A stretch of 53,570 nucleotides of DNA from an uncultured bacterium (GCA_946636615.1 CAMPBE010000006.1:1-53570); one strand, 5' to 3'; counted from the stretch's first letter, positions 1 to 8,080 are shown. Notes: a model not told the origin generated them from the sequence alone. Program-made: numbers and translations.

Positions 1-90
1 CTTAATACTGACGAAAATTAGGCAATTTTTGATGAGAAAAAACTTTGTATAATTAGTTAGTGTTAAAATCAATTTAGAAAGGAATTATAT

Positions 91-378
91 ATGATTGGTA
101 AAACAAAAGGTGTAAAATGGGATGCCGTAGCAAGAGCCATAAAACAAGAAAAAGCAGAAGGACGTGTTGTAGATTTAGGACTTAAAAAATCGAAAAAAGT
201 TTCAAAAGAAATGGAATCTGCAGCAAAATCATTGTCAGAAAAAACAAATCCTTCTAGTGATACATTTATATCAGAAGATGCCAAAGAAGCTGTAGAAGCT
301 GTTAAAAAAGGTGACAACAAATCTTTTTATGAAGCAATAAGAAAAAATACACCTGTAATAGATATTAAAACTTTATAA
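91..378 (+). CDS. Small basic hypothetical protein (95 aa)
   Basis: I do not recognise this protein. It is 95 residues long, strongly basic in the first 45 residues (many Lys, with the stretch LGLKKSKKVSKE), then more acidic and Ala/Glu-rich, and probably helical throughout. It has no signal peptide and no membrane segment. The ATG is supported by an upstream AGAAAGGA at a spacing of about 8 bases, and a TATAAT at 48-53 could be its -10 box, although I see no good -35. It stands alone, facing the tRNA-Leu gene on the other strand. A nucleic-acid-binding role is possible from the charge pattern but is only a guess. Confidence 0.6.
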   Translation: MIGKTKGVKWDAVARAIKQEKAEGRVVDLGLKKSKKVSKEMESAAKSLSEKTNPSSDTFISEDAKEAVEAVKKGDNKSFYEAIRKNTPVIDIKTL

Positions 379-479
379 TCGCAAATCATATATAATTGGT
401 CTGTTTTGTTATTCCATAATCATATTAACTCCTAACGAAACTCCGTTTCGTGGAGTTCTCGTCGTAATCAAAACAAAGT

Positions 480-514
480 TATAGCCTTATTCGGGAACAC
501 CGAATAAGGCTATA
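480..514 (-). terminator. Rho-independent terminator of tRNA-Leu
   Basis: A perfect 15-bp stem (480-494 with 500-514) closes a 5-base loop, two bases beyond the 3' end of the minus-strand tRNA-Leu. On that strand it is followed by a T-rich run. A second, smaller perfect hairpin lies further on (ACGAAAC at 435-441 with GTTTCGT at 445-451) and may be a backup or an unrelated palindrome. Confidence 0.75.
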
Positions 515-516
515 AC

Positions 517-595
517 TGGGCATGAAGAGACTCGAACTCCCACGCTTTCGCACTAGTTCCTAAGACTAGCGTGTCTACCATTCCACCACATGCCC
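517..595 (-). tRNA. tRNA-Leu (anticodon UAG)
   Basis: On the minus strand the sequence folds as a class II tRNA. The acceptor pairs GGGCATG with CATGCCC, followed by discriminator A. The D-arm region contains GGTAGACA. The anticodon stem CTAGT/ACTAG holds the loop CTTAGGA, giving anticodon UAG. A short variable arm with a GCGAAAGC hairpin precedes a T loop TTCGAGT. CCA is not encoded. The first 12 bases of the gene (584-595) are repeated three more times upstream inside a tandem array, so this is the only complete copy. Confidence 0.95.
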
Positions 596-1055
596 ATATT
601 CAGTTGTCAATTTTATCAACACATACTGCGCCTCGCATTAAACGGCACCGCTCTCAACAACAACGAAAACTCAACGTTTACGTTGTTTGTTGCTCGACTC
701 TCGCTTTCGCTCGTGCCTCTGCTCGGCTTGCACCACATGCCCATATTCAGTTGTCAATTTTAACAACATATACTGCGCCTCGCATTAAACGGCACCGCTC
801 TCAACAACAACGAAAACTCAACGTTTACGTTGTTTGTTGCTCGACTCTCGCTTTCGCTCGTGCCCCTGCTCGGCTTGCACCACATGCCCATATTCAGTTG
901 TCAATTTTATCAACATATACTGCGCCTCGCATTAAACGGCACCGCTCTCAACAACAACGAAAACTCAACGTTTACGTTGTTTGTTGCTCGACTCTCGCTT
1001 TCGCTCGTGCCTCTGCTCGGCTTGCACCACATGCCCATATTCAGTTGTCAATTTT
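584..1055. repeat. Three 147-bp tandem repeats carrying the tRNA-Leu 5' end
   Basis: Units run 584-730, 731-877 and 878-1024, with a 31-base remnant at 1025-1055. The units differ at only a few positions (for example CTCTG against CCCTG near 867, and TATCAAC against TAACAAC near 762), so amplification looks recent. Each unit begins with the first 12 bases of tRNA-Leu plus about 20 bases of its leader (read on the minus strand), followed by a roughly 105-bp GC-richer core (626-730 in unit 1). The core holds a palindrome AACGTTTACGTT. The arrangement is what an insertion 12 bases into the tRNA with a ~31-bp target duplication would leave, followed by tandem amplification. 147 is divisible by three, which keeps a spurious reading frame open. 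Confidence 0.9.
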
Positions 1056-1121
1056 GTGCAATCTACAAAATCAGTCTACATAAAACATACGAAATAGTCA
1101 ATTATTTAAATTTACCTTATA

Positions 1122-1155
1122 AAAAGAGATGCAAATAAAAATTTGCACCTCTTTT
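1122..1155 (-). terminator. Terminator downstream of the prepilin gene
   Basis: AAAAGAG and CTCTTTT flank GCAAAT/ATTTGC with a 4-base A loop, forming one long stem (1122-1136 with 1141-1155) with a single mismatch. It ends in a T-run on the minus strand and lies about 27 bases past the prepilin stop codon. Confidence 0.7.
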
Positions 1156-1181
1156 ATATAAATACAATTTCTTTATTAAAT

Positions 1182-1793
1182 TTAGTATTTCATTTCCCAA
1201 CCGCTGTCAATAACGGCTGATGAACAATAGTACGGAGTAGCACCGTGATTAGTATTCTTACAATTTGAATTATGATAAGAACCATTCGCTTCTCCATATA
1301 ATCCACCACGATTATCAATATTGAATGCAAAGAAATCTCTACCTACAATATTTGGACCTTTTTGTCCGTTTATATCAACAAATGCATTATAGTTAGTCAT
1401 ACATATTGAAGCTCCGCCTGCTGTCACAAAACAACTACTACCCCAAGGTGTACCCCAATAACCACCATTTATAGTTTTATAATTACCGGCAAAACAGCCT
1501 GATGGTGACCCTCCGCAATCTTTTGCTTTTTTAAAATAATTGTTTGTAAATGTCCTTACGCTATTATAATTCACACCTGCTTCTGATAAATTCAAAGCAT
1601 TGTTATCACTGATTACACTTTCCAAAGCTTGTGAAATTTCTGAATATGATTTTTTTAACTGTGTTACATAAGCTTTTCTCTGCCAATTTTGAGTTAATGA
1701 TGGTATTGTCATAGCTGATACAACACCAATAATACCTAAAGTAACCAATACTTCTGCTAAAGTAAACGCTGATTTCCTATTTTTCATGTCCAT
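1182..1793 (-). CDS. Type II/IV prepilin-like protein
   Basis: This 203-residue protein has a class III (prepilin) signal. After a short basic leader it reads AFTLAEVLVTLGIIGVVSAM, the hydrophobic N-terminal helix of type IV pilins and type II secretion pseudopilins, with the cleavage site expected before the first Phe or Thr and Glu near mature position 5. The rest is a globular head with several Cys residues (CGGSPSGC, SSCF, NCKN, YYC) that probably form disulfides outside the cell. GGAGG lies close to the first ATG (MDMKNRK); the second ATG, two codons on, is the commoner start for this family and is also well spaced. No pilus assembly gene is adjacent, so it is a stand-alone minor pilin or pseudopilin. 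Confidence 0.85.
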   Translation of the reverse strand: MDMKNRKSAFTLAEVLVTLGIIGVVSAMTIPSLTQNWQRKAYVTQLKKSYSEISQALESVISDNNALNLSEAGVNYNSVRTFTNNYFKKAKDCGGSPSGCFAGNYKTINGGYWGTPWGSSCFVTAGGASICMTNYNAFVDINGQKGPNIVGRDFFAFNIDNRGGLYGEANGSYHNSNCKNTNHGATPYYCSSAVIDSGWEMKY

Positions 1794-1811
1794 ATATCCT
1801 CCAAATATATT

Positions 1812-1841
1812 ATTATACTAATTTTAAACTATTTTATACAA
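1812..1841 (-). promoter_or_regulatory. Candidate promoter of the prepilin gene
   Basis: On the minus strand TTGTAT (1836-1841) and TATAAT (1812-1817) are 18 bases apart, just upstream of the GGAGG ribosome site. An overlapping alternative uses TTGAAA and TAAAAT. Only sequence match supports this. Confidence 0.45.
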
Positions 1842-1845
1842 TATT

Positions 1846-2511
1846 TCAATACATGTTTGTTAATTTGTTACCTAATTTGAATGCTTTCTTCAAATCTATA
1901 GGGAAATTTTTTTCTTTAGATTCAGTTTTTAATTTTTCATCAAACAAATCACAATTATATTTTGAATAATCAACAAACTGCTTTGTATCATAAGAATACA
2001 ACCCTTCTGCATAACCCATTATATGCTTGTATGTTTCAATATTTTCACCCAATATCACATGATAATTTATTTTGTTTGCCAATTCTTCAGGACAATTCAT
2101 TGTAAAAATAACACCTGTCGGAATAACTCTATCCAATCTTCGTTTCAAACCGCCATTTTCTTTATCAACCATATAAGTATGATTAGCAAATAGCAATCTT
2201 TCGGTAAAACTTCTAAAAACTCCGGTCGGATATGAAAAATAAACAGGACTGCCAATTATAATAGCGTCTGCATTAATACATTTTTCAAGCAAAGGTCTTA
2301 TATCATCTCTTATTGCACAAACTCCTTCTGTTGTGCTGCCTTTTCTTTGACAAGCAAAACAACTTCTACAGCCTAAAAAATTGTAATCATACAAATTAAA
2401 ATATTCAACTTCAGCACCTGCTGCTTCTGTGCCTTTTTGTGCTTCTTTTAATAATTGCGCAGTGTTAAAATTCTTTCTCGGACTTGCATTTAATACTATA
2501 ACTTTTTTCAT
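1846..2511 (-). CDS. Flavodoxin-family NAD(P)H-dependent oxidoreductase
   Basis: This 221-residue protein belongs to the FMN-reductase / iron-sulfur-flavoprotein superfamily. The FMN-phosphate loop is at the N-terminus (VLNASPRKNFNTAQLL), and GSPVYFSYPTGVFRSFTER around residues 91-109 matches the second flavin-contacting loop of the family. CRSCFACQRKG near residues 48-58 holds the Cys cluster seen in members that bind an Fe-S centre or use redox thiols. It is cytosolic and probably reduces small molecules or metals with FMN; the substrate cannot be told. It lies 17 bases downstream of the acetyltransferase gene and is probably co-transcribed with it. Confidence 0.85.
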   Translation of the reverse strand: MKKVIVLNASPRKNFNTAQLLKEAQKGTEAAGAEVEYFNLYDYNFLGCRSCFACQRKGSTTEGVCAIRDDIRPLLEKCINADAIIIGSPVYFSYPTGVFRSFTERLLFANHTYMVDKENGGLKRRLDRVIPTGVIFTMNCPEELANKINYHVILGENIETYKHIMGYAEGLYSYDTKQFVDYSKYNCDLFDEKLKTESKEKNFPIDLKKAFKLGNKLTNMY

Positions 2512-2528
2512 ATTAACTCCTCTTACTA

Positions 2529-3110
2529 CTAATTTGTTCTAACTTTCCTCAAAATTCTGGCAGGCACTCCTGCTACAATGGTATTTTCCGGAACATTATG
2601 AGTCACCAACGCATTTGCTCCTATTATTGCACCATCACCAATTGTAACCCCCTGCAATACTGTCGCATTTGAGCCAATCCATACATTATTTCCTATTTTA
2701 ATAGGTTTGGGATAAATATTTTGTCTAAATTGAGGTCTTTCATCATGATTCAGTGTCGCTAATGTAACATTATGGCCTATCAAAACTCCATTACCAATCA
2801 CAATACCGCCTTGATCTTGAAATTTGCAACAAGAATTTATGAAAACATTTTTGCCTACAGTTATATTTTTCCCACAGTCAGTATGGAAAGGTGGGAAAAG
2901 TCTAAACGAAATATCAACAGATTTACCTGTAAGTCTTGAAAACAAATCAACAATTTCGGCTTCAGAATGGTATTTGTTGTTCAATTCCATTGTGATTTTC
3001 AAGGCTTCCTGACTAAGCTTATGAAAAATTTTTAGCATTTTTTCTTCGACGAGCTTTCCTGAAGCCATTATTTTTCTAAATTCTTCAATATCTATAATTT
3101 CATCTGACAT
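2529..3110 (-). CDS. Sugar O-acetyltransferase (hexapeptide-repeat, Maa/NodL type)
   Basis: A 193-residue left-handed beta-helix acetyltransferase that moves acetyl from acetyl-CoA to a sugar hydroxyl. It has a helical N-terminal region of about 70 residues, then hexapeptide repeats (IGNGVLIGHNVTLATLNHD, IKIGNNVWIGSNATVLQGV, IGDGAIIGANALVTHNVP) and the usual C-terminal VAGVPARILRKV. The catalytic His of the family is in TLNHDERP. Its place between a flavoprotein and an FAD oxidoreductase, next to galE and a membrane glycosyltransferase-like gene, suggests a role in surface sugar decoration. Maltose/galactoside acetyltransferase detoxification is the alternative. Confidence 0.88.
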   Translation of the reverse strand: MSDEIIDIEEFRKIMASGKLVEEKMLKIFHKLSQEALKITMELNNKYHSEAEIVDLFSRLTGKSVDISFRLFPPFHTDCGKNITVGKNVFINSCCKFQDQGGIVIGNGVLIGHNVTLATLNHDERPQFRQNIYPKPIKIGNNVWIGSNATVLQGVTIGDGAIIGANALVTHNVPENTIVAGVPARILRKVRTN

Positions 3111-3144
3111 GTTTTTATATTAACACAAAATTAAACTCAAATAG

Positions 3145-4701
3145 CTACACTTTTTTAGTCTCTTGATATTCAGAATCAGTATTTATATCCCACAAATCAT
3201 TCTTACTCAAATTATTTATAATTGTTCGAACCGCAACAATTCCGCTCAAAACAGAATGATCCATGTTGTTATATTTATGTTGTCCGTTTCTGCCTATACA
3301 ATATAAATTGTTTAGTGTATTTAAATAATCTTTTATTTGATCAAAATTATCGTATGCTCCAAAATAGGATGGATAAGCCTTTTTAACCCTTATAACTCTG
3401 GAAGATTTTACATCTGAATTATCAATAATATTAAGCTTTTGCAGTTCTTGTATTCCGAATTTTATTAAATCATTATCTTCAAAGTTCCACAAATTATCAT
3501 TTTCGTTGCAAAAATATTCCATATTGATTACAACTTCATCCTTATAATTTTTTATAATATAGGGCGAGAAGTTATTCATAATATCCATTCTGCCTGCGGT
3601 AATACCGCTATCTTGCAAATATATCCAGCTATCCGGTGCAATATTATTTACTGTCGGACAATCTGTGTTATTTTTCAAATTGATTTTTGAAACAACATAA
3701 TTAACAATAATAAAGTCTCTATAAATCAGACCTTGAGCAATTTGGACAACACTTTTCGGAACATCGTTCATATTTGCAATTAAGTCTTTTATCGGCATTG
3801 AAGAAATAAACAAATCTCCGTCTATAACACTTTCTTCAGACGTTTTGTTATTTTTGACTTTTAAGGATACAATTTTGTCCCCATCTTTAACAATTTCCTT
3901 AACCTCGGTATCTAAGATTATCTTACCACCTTTTTGTTTGATATATTCAGCCATTCTTTCCCACAATTGAGAACTGCCTAATTTCGGATAATGATATTCC
4001 TCAATTAAAGAAATTTCTTTTTTATGTATCAACTTTAATGGAGACAATATCGCATTTGTGAGAACTTTTATCAAAGAAATACCTTTTATTCTCTGAGAGC
4101 CCCAATCTTTTGATATTTTAGACGGATGAACCCCCCAAACTTTTTGGGTATATCCCTCAAAAAACAATTTATATAAAACTCTTCCAAATCTGTTTATCAT
4201 AAAAGATTCCAAATTAGTTTCCGGAATTTTATGAAAACAAGATTTTAAATAGCTAAATCCTGCGACAATAGTTGTTGGAAGTCCCATTGCAAATATTATT
4301 GCAGGCTTTAGTTTTATAGGATAATCCAAAAAGTGTTTTCTGTAATAAATACGAGAAAATCTTCTTCTTTGTAAAAATGATAAATCAGTTTTTTCAGGAT
4401 CAGAACCATTTTTTTTAAATTTCATTTCCCTTTTAACAAGAATATCATCCTTTGCAGGATATCCCTGAAACGGCAAAATTTCATCCCACAGATTCATAAC
4501 TTCAATATTTTTGGAATGAAATCGGTGAGGACCAATATCTGTTCCATTACCATCTTCATCAAAATAAGTCTTTGCCAGCCCACCAACTTTTGAATCAGCT
4601 TCTATAATTATTGGCAAATAGTCATCACTCTCTTTTAAAATTTGGTAAGCTGCAGTCAAACCTGCAGGACCGGCACCAATAATGATAATCCTTTTTTTCA
4701 T
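3145..4701 (-). CDS. FAD-dependent amine-oxidase-like oxidoreductase
   Basis: This 518-residue protein starts with a Rossmann dinucleotide-binding motif (IIIIGAGPAGLTAAYQI) followed by an FAD-ribose Glu (IIIEADSKVGGLAKT). The C-terminus carries the second FAD-contact region (LYCIGRNGQHKYNNMDHSV). It belongs to the broad amine oxidase / protoporphyrinogen oxidase / UDP-galactopyranose-mutase-like superfamily. The motif DIGPHRFHS near residue 56 resembles proteins annotated in polysaccharide clusters. Its substrate is unknown; a UDP-sugar or lipid-linked sugar is plausible given the divergent glycosyltransferase-like gene and galE. The start lies directly downstream of a perfect 13-bp inverted repeat. 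Confidence 0.8.
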   Translation of the reverse strand: MKKRIIIIGAGPAGLTAAYQILKESDDYLPIIIEADSKVGGLAKTYFDEDGNGTDIGPHRFHSKNIEVMNLWDEILPFQGYPAKDDILVKREMKFKKNGSDPEKTDLSFLQRRRFSRIYYRKHFLDYPIKLKPAIIFAMGLPTTIVAGFSYLKSCFHKIPETNLESFMINRFGRVLYKLFFEGYTQKVWGVHPSKISKDWGSQRIKGISLIKVLTNAILSPLKLIHKKEISLIEEYHYPKLGSSQLWERMAEYIKQKGGKIILDTEVKEIVKDGDKIVSLKVKNNKTSEESVIDGDLFISSMPIKDLIANMNDVPKSVVQIAQGLIYRDFIIVNYVVSKINLKNNTDCPTVNNIAPDSWIYLQDSGITAGRMDIMNNFSPYIIKNYKDEVVINMEYFCNENDNLWNFEDNDLIKFGIQELQKLNIIDNSDVKSSRVIRVKKAYPSYFGAYDNFDQIKDYLNTLNNLYCIGRNGQHKYNNMDHSVLSGIVAVRTIINNLSKNDLWDINTDSEYQETKKV

Positions 4702-4707
4702 TCTTAT

Positions 4708-4740
4708 ATTCTTGCATAAATAATGCGTTTATGCAAGAAT
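4708..4740. repeat. Perfect 13-bp inverted repeat between divergent genes
   Basis: The arms are 4708-4720 (ATTCTTGCATAAA) and 4728-4740 (TTTATGCAAGAAT), separated by 7 bases. The left arm ends 6 bases before the start codon of the minus-strand oxidoreductase. The right edge continues into TGAC, giving the AAGAATGAC end seen in the dispersed palindromic repeat family of this window. It is either an operator for the divergent pair, a leader hairpin, or a small member of that repeat family. Confidence 0.65.
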
Positions 4741-4788
4741 GACTTTACAAACTTTTCGTTTAAATAATGGTGATTAAGGGTTGCAAAA

Positions 4789-6207
4789 TTGATTAAAGAC
4801 TATATCAAAAAACATTTTAATTTAATACTAACAATATTTGTCTTTACTATTTTTATTTTTTTTACGGCATATCATTCATTTCTTTCGGGAAGAATGGGCT
4901 GGGAAGATGAGTCGCATTTTTGGGTTATAGTCAAAAATTGTTCTATTCCTCAGATATTTGATTTAATGAAAGTGGAAGGTCATATGATGCTGTGGTATCT
5001 TGCAGTGAAACCTTTCACTTGTTTTCCGTATCCGTATCCGATGCAGGTAATCAATTGGCTATTCTGCCTTGGCGCAATGGTTATTTTATGGAGAAAGGCT
5101 CCCTTTGATAAATTTATAAAAACATTGATAGTGCTATCACCTGTTTTTCTCCAACTATATTCAATTCACGCAAGATGTTACAGTATTGGAGTTTTCTTCC
5201 TGTTTTGGGCTTGCGCATTGTACAAAGATAGATTGAAAAAACCGTATTTGTTCTTTTTTATTCTTTTATTAGCTGCAAATACTCATCTTCAAGCATTATT
5301 TGCCGCAACAGCATTAGGACTTGTGTTTTTATATGACTTGATAAAAGAAAAAAGATATAAAGAACTTGCTATAATTTCAACAATAACTTTTTTAGTCGGT
5401 GTTATGTATTTTTTCCAATTTTACGGGGTCAAAAAACCTGATTATGAAGGGGTAGTTACTGATATTGTAAATTCATTCAATGTGGTGGGGATGTTCTTTG
5501 GCACTGTACCTGTAGGGTTTGATTATGTCTTATTAAGTAAAATAATCGCAGCCAGATGTTTTGTTTTTATTATGACTTTGGTATTTGCAACTAGAGCCAG
5601 AGTGTTTTTTATATATATATTTATGTTTATGACATCCGGTTTATTTTTTAATATTGTTTATTTACCAAGATATTGGCATATTGCATTCTTTTTTGTATAT
5701 TTTATATTGGCATATTGGATTTTTATGGAAGAAAATCCGGATTATAAAATTTCAAAGAACTTCAGATATTTGGTGTTAATTTTGTTATTGTCTCTATTAC
5801 CTATAGAAGTTATGGTACCTCATGATAAGGATTTTCTATATTATACGGTAATGAAAAATAAAGAACTGCAAGAAGGCAAAATATTCACTAATATTGGACC
5901 TATAAATATATCAATATCATTACCGCAATTAAATGAAAAAGGTATTTATATTTACGATATGCACAACAGAAATTTAAGCTCCTTTGAATGCTTAAAGATC
6001 TATTTTGATGAAAAAGCAAAAGAATACAAAGCAGAAGATATATATAAATATTATGAAAAAGACAAAAGTAATTATCTTATAACACTTAATGAAATAAGCA
6101 ATGATGATGAAGAATTTAAAAATGTAAACAAAAAATTGTATATAAAAGGATTAAGAAATGGTTATACGTATTTTATTTATTTAATCCTTCCGAAAAAAAA
6201 TAAATAA
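4789..6207 (+). CDS. Polytopic membrane protein, GT-C (ArnT/PMT-like) glycosyltransferase candidate
   Basis: This is a 472-residue integral membrane protein with roughly ten hydrophobic segments over residues 10-350 and a soluble C-terminal tail of about 100 residues. The first extracytoplasmic loop contains WEDESHFW around residues 38-45; an acidic pair at this place is the catalytic hallmark of GT-C enzymes such as ArnT and PMT, which use lipid-linked sugars. I therefore infer transfer of a sugar from a polyprenyl-phosphate donor to a periplasmic acceptor. The start is TTG with AAGGG about 8 bases before it; no ATG fits. galE follows after 10 bases, so the two probably form an operon. Confidence 0.7.
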   Translation: MIKDYIKKHFNLILTIFVFTIFIFFTAYHSFLSGRMGWEDESHFWVIVKNCSIPQIFDLMKVEGHMMLWYLAVKPFTCFPYPYPMQVINWLFCLGAMVILWRKAPFDKFIKTLIVLSPVFLQLYSIHARCYSIGVFFLFWACALYKDRLKKPYLFFFILLLAANTHLQALFAATALGLVFLYDLIKEKRYKELAIISTITFLVGVMYFFQFYGVKKPDYEGVVTDIVNSFNVVGMFFGTVPVGFDYVLLSKIIAARCFVFIMTLVFATRARVFFIYIFMFMTSGLFFNIVYLPRYWHIAFFFVYFILAYWIFMEENPDYKISKNFRYLVLILLLSLLPIEVMVPHDKDFLYYTVMKNKELQEGKIFTNIGPINISISLPQLNEKGIYIYDMHNRNLSSFECLKIYFDEKAKEYKAEDIYKYYEKDKSNYLITLNEISNDDEEFKNVNKKLYIKGLRNGYTYFIYLILPKKNK

Positions 6208-6217
6208 GGAGATAAAA

Positions 6218-7201
6218 ATGATACTTGTTACAGGAGGAGCCGGTTATATCGGAAGTCATACAGTTGTTAATCTGCTAAATAATAATAATGATGTTGTAGT
6301 TTTTGATAATTTGGAAAATGGACATATTGAAACAATAAATACTCTTAAGACTATCGGTCATATAGAATTTGAAAAAGGTGATTTAAGAAATATAGAAGAT
6401 ATAGAAAGAGTTTTTTCAAAATACAAAATAGATGTTGTTATTCATTTTGCAGCATTTGCACTCGTCGAAGAATCGGTAAAAAATCCTGCAAAATATTATA
6501 GAAATAATACTTTTGGAACTCTAAATTTACTTGATACAATGCTAAAACATGATTGCAAAAAAATAGTATTTTCTTCAACCTGTGCGACATATGGAGACTT
6601 AAATTATATTCCTGTTGATGAAAAACATCCGCAAAATCCTATTAGCCCATATGGTTCTTCAAAATATATGGTTGAGAGAATAATGCAGGATTATGACAAA
6701 GCGTATGGAATGAAGTCGATTATACTAAGATATTTTAACGTGGCAGGCTCAGATGAATTTGGCAGAATAGGTGAATGGCATGAACCAGAAACTCATTTAA
6801 TCCCTAATATACTAAAATCGATATTTGATAAAGATAAAAAATTTAAAATTTTTGGTAATGATTATAATACACCCGATGGCACCTGCATAAGGGATTATGT
6901 TAATGTAGAAGATTTAGCAGAAGCGCACAAGTTAGCCATAGATTATTTGAATAAAGAGAATAAATCAAATATTTTTAATGTTGGAACAGAAAACGGGAAC
7001 AGTGTAAAAGAAGTATTTGATATCTGTAGCGAAGTAACCAATAAGGACATTCCTGTAGAAATAGCATCAAGACGCTCAGGGGATATGGAAGCTCTTTATG
7101 CAAATGCTAACAAAATCAAAACAGTATTAGGATGGCATCCTCAAAGAACTTTAAAAGACAGCATATCAAGCGCATATAAATGGGAACAAAATCATTTTTA
7201 A
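6218..7201 (+). CDS. galE: UDP-glucose 4-epimerase
   Basis: A short-chain dehydrogenase-type epimerase of 327 residues that interconverts UDP-glucose and UDP-galactose with bound NAD+. Visible features are the glycine motif at the N-terminus (TGGAGYIGSH), the catalytic Ser-Thr region SSTCATYG, the YxxxK pair in SPYGSSKYMVE near residues 145-155, and the substrate motif YFNVAGSD. Length and order match bacterial GalE. AAGGAG precedes the ATG. With the upstream membrane glycosyltransferase candidate it would supply galactose for envelope polysaccharide. The end of the gene is followed by a separate promoter and a candidate small RNA. Confidence 0.96.
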   Translation: MILVTGGAGYIGSHTVVNLLNNNNDVVVFDNLENGHIETINTLKTIGHIEFEKGDLRNIEDIERVFSKYKIDVVIHFAAFALVEESVKNPAKYYRNNTFGTLNLLDTMLKHDCKKIVFSSTCATYGDLNYIPVDEKHPQNPISPYGSSKYMVERIMQDYDKAYGMKSIILRYFNVAGSDEFGRIGEWHEPETHLIPNILKSIFDKDKKFKIFGNDYNTPDGTCIRDYVNVEDLAEAHKLAIDYLNKENKSNIFNVGTENGNSVKEVFDICSEVTNKDIPVEIASRRSGDMEALYANANKIKTVLGWHPQRTLKDSISSAYKWEQNHF

Positions 7202-7247
7202 AAAAACTTTTATCATATAAAGCAAGTTTGTAGGGTGAAATAATTGC

Positions 7248-7276
7248 TTGACAAAAAATATTTTTAGATGTAAAGT
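7248..7276 (+). promoter_or_regulatory. Strong sigma-70-type promoter
   Basis: A consensus TTGACA (7248-7253) is followed after exactly 17 bases by TAAAGT (7271-7276), with an A/T-rich upstream stretch. Transcription would start near 7283. No coding frame follows for 165 bases, but an intrinsic terminator does. Confidence 0.65.
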
Positions 7277-7282
7277 TAGTTT

Positions 7283-7385
7283 AGGCTAACAATTGGTTAT
7301 AAAAGCCATGTAAATAATCGTAATATAGATTATAAAAACCTTCTTATATACAAATTACAATCTGCCCCTAAAGGGGGCTTTTCAT
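7283..7385 (+). ncRNA. Candidate small RNA between galE and an unknown gene
   Basis: The stretch is bounded by the promoter at 7248-7276 and a terminator hairpin at 7364-7378. It has no start codon with a ribosome site, and its 5' part can form a GTTAG/CTAAC hairpin (7275-7290). The expected transcript is about 100 bases. Expression and targets are unknown. It may instead be just the leader of the next gene with an attenuator. Confidence 0.4.
7364..7384 (+). terminator. Intrinsic terminator
   Basis: GCCCC (7364-7368) pairs with GGGGC (7374-7378) around a 5-base loop and is followed by TTTTC and further T-rich sequence. It would end both galE read-through and the candidate small RNA. Confidence 0.7.
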
Positions 7386-7451
7386 TTATTTGTATGATAT
7401 TATTAAAGTTTTTTTTATAATTTCCGTCATGCTCAGAAAAGAGGTATTTAT

Positions 7452-7820
7452 ATGTTCAACAACGTTAATAATCCTTTTAGCAACAGAGCGGTTTCTTCTT
7501 CAACATCTTCTGACAGTCATGGTAGACGCCAAAAAGAAGATCCGAAAGAAGAGCTTAAAAAATATATTGGTGAAGATGAACCGGATGAAGTAAAAATCGG
7601 CGGTTTGCCTATTTTGACAGAAGATGAAATTATTGCTATGACAAATAGCTATATAGCAAACCTGAAAAATGAACATGAAGGAAATGAAAAAATAATTAAA
7701 AAGTTGGATAAATATCTCGATAACTTTGATGTCAAAAAGTTTATGAAAAAAAATCCAAACATGACAAGCCCTGATTTTTACATGGTTATGTACAACGAAA
7801 CCGAAGGACTTGTTAAATAA
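7452..7820 (+). CDS. Hypothetical protein (122 aa)
   Basis: I do not recognise this family. It is 122 residues, with a Ser/Asn-rich disordered start (FNNVNNPFSN, SSSTSSDS), then a charged helical part with IGEDEPDEVKIGGLPILTED and a C-terminal helix bundle. It has no signal peptide or membrane segment. AGAGG is placed about 8 bases before the ATG. The Asn-rich start resembles several other unknown proteins in this window (9890, 19042, 22590), which may share a localisation or assembly route. Confidence 0.7.
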   Translation: MFNNVNNPFSNRAVSSSTSSDSHGRRQKEDPKEELKKYIGEDEPDEVKIGGLPILTEDEIIAMTNSYIANLKNEHEGNEKIIKKLDKYLDNFDVKKFMKKNPNMTSPDFYMVMYNETEGLVK

Positions 7821-7918
7821 ATTTTGTAACAGATTGTAAATATATATTTTTTATATACTAATTTTTGTCAATTTTTTTGCGGTTTACTTTTTTATATAAA
7901 CAGAGGTATAATCATTTT

Positions 7919-8080
7919 ATGGATAAGAGAGATTTGACCGTAATAGAAAATACTAAACAAATTGAGGCTGAAAAGGTCGTTAAACCTTTATCTCGTCAAA
8001 CCAATCCTATTGCGAAAAAATTTGTTCAATTCCAAAATGAAAAAGAAAAATTTAGTGTGAAAGATTTGTTTTTAAGGTAA
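7919..8080 (+). CDS. Hypothetical protein (53 aa)
   Basis: A short unknown protein, rich in Lys and Glu (MDKRDLTVIENTKQIEAEK), probably helical. I chose the ATG at 7919 because AGAGG stands about 12 bases ahead of it; a TTG further upstream would add 18 residues, but it has no ribosome site and would translate what looks like promoter sequence. Its stop codon abuts the ATG of the next gene, so the two are translationally coupled and probably act together. Confidence 0.6.
   Translation: MDKRDLTVIENTKQIEAEKVVKPLSRQTNPIAKKFVQFQNEKEKFSVKDLFLR

Noticed and set aside
584..1055. CRISPR array
   Set aside because: Units are 147 bp and nearly identical throughout, with no short repeat/variable spacer pattern and no cas genes.
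571..1083. Open frame of 170 codons with 49-residue internal repeats
   Set aside because: It exists only because the repeat unit (147 bp) is divisible by three. It begins inside tRNA-Leu, has no ribosome site and encodes Arg/His-rich nonsense. The same holds for the overlapping frame at 830-1138.
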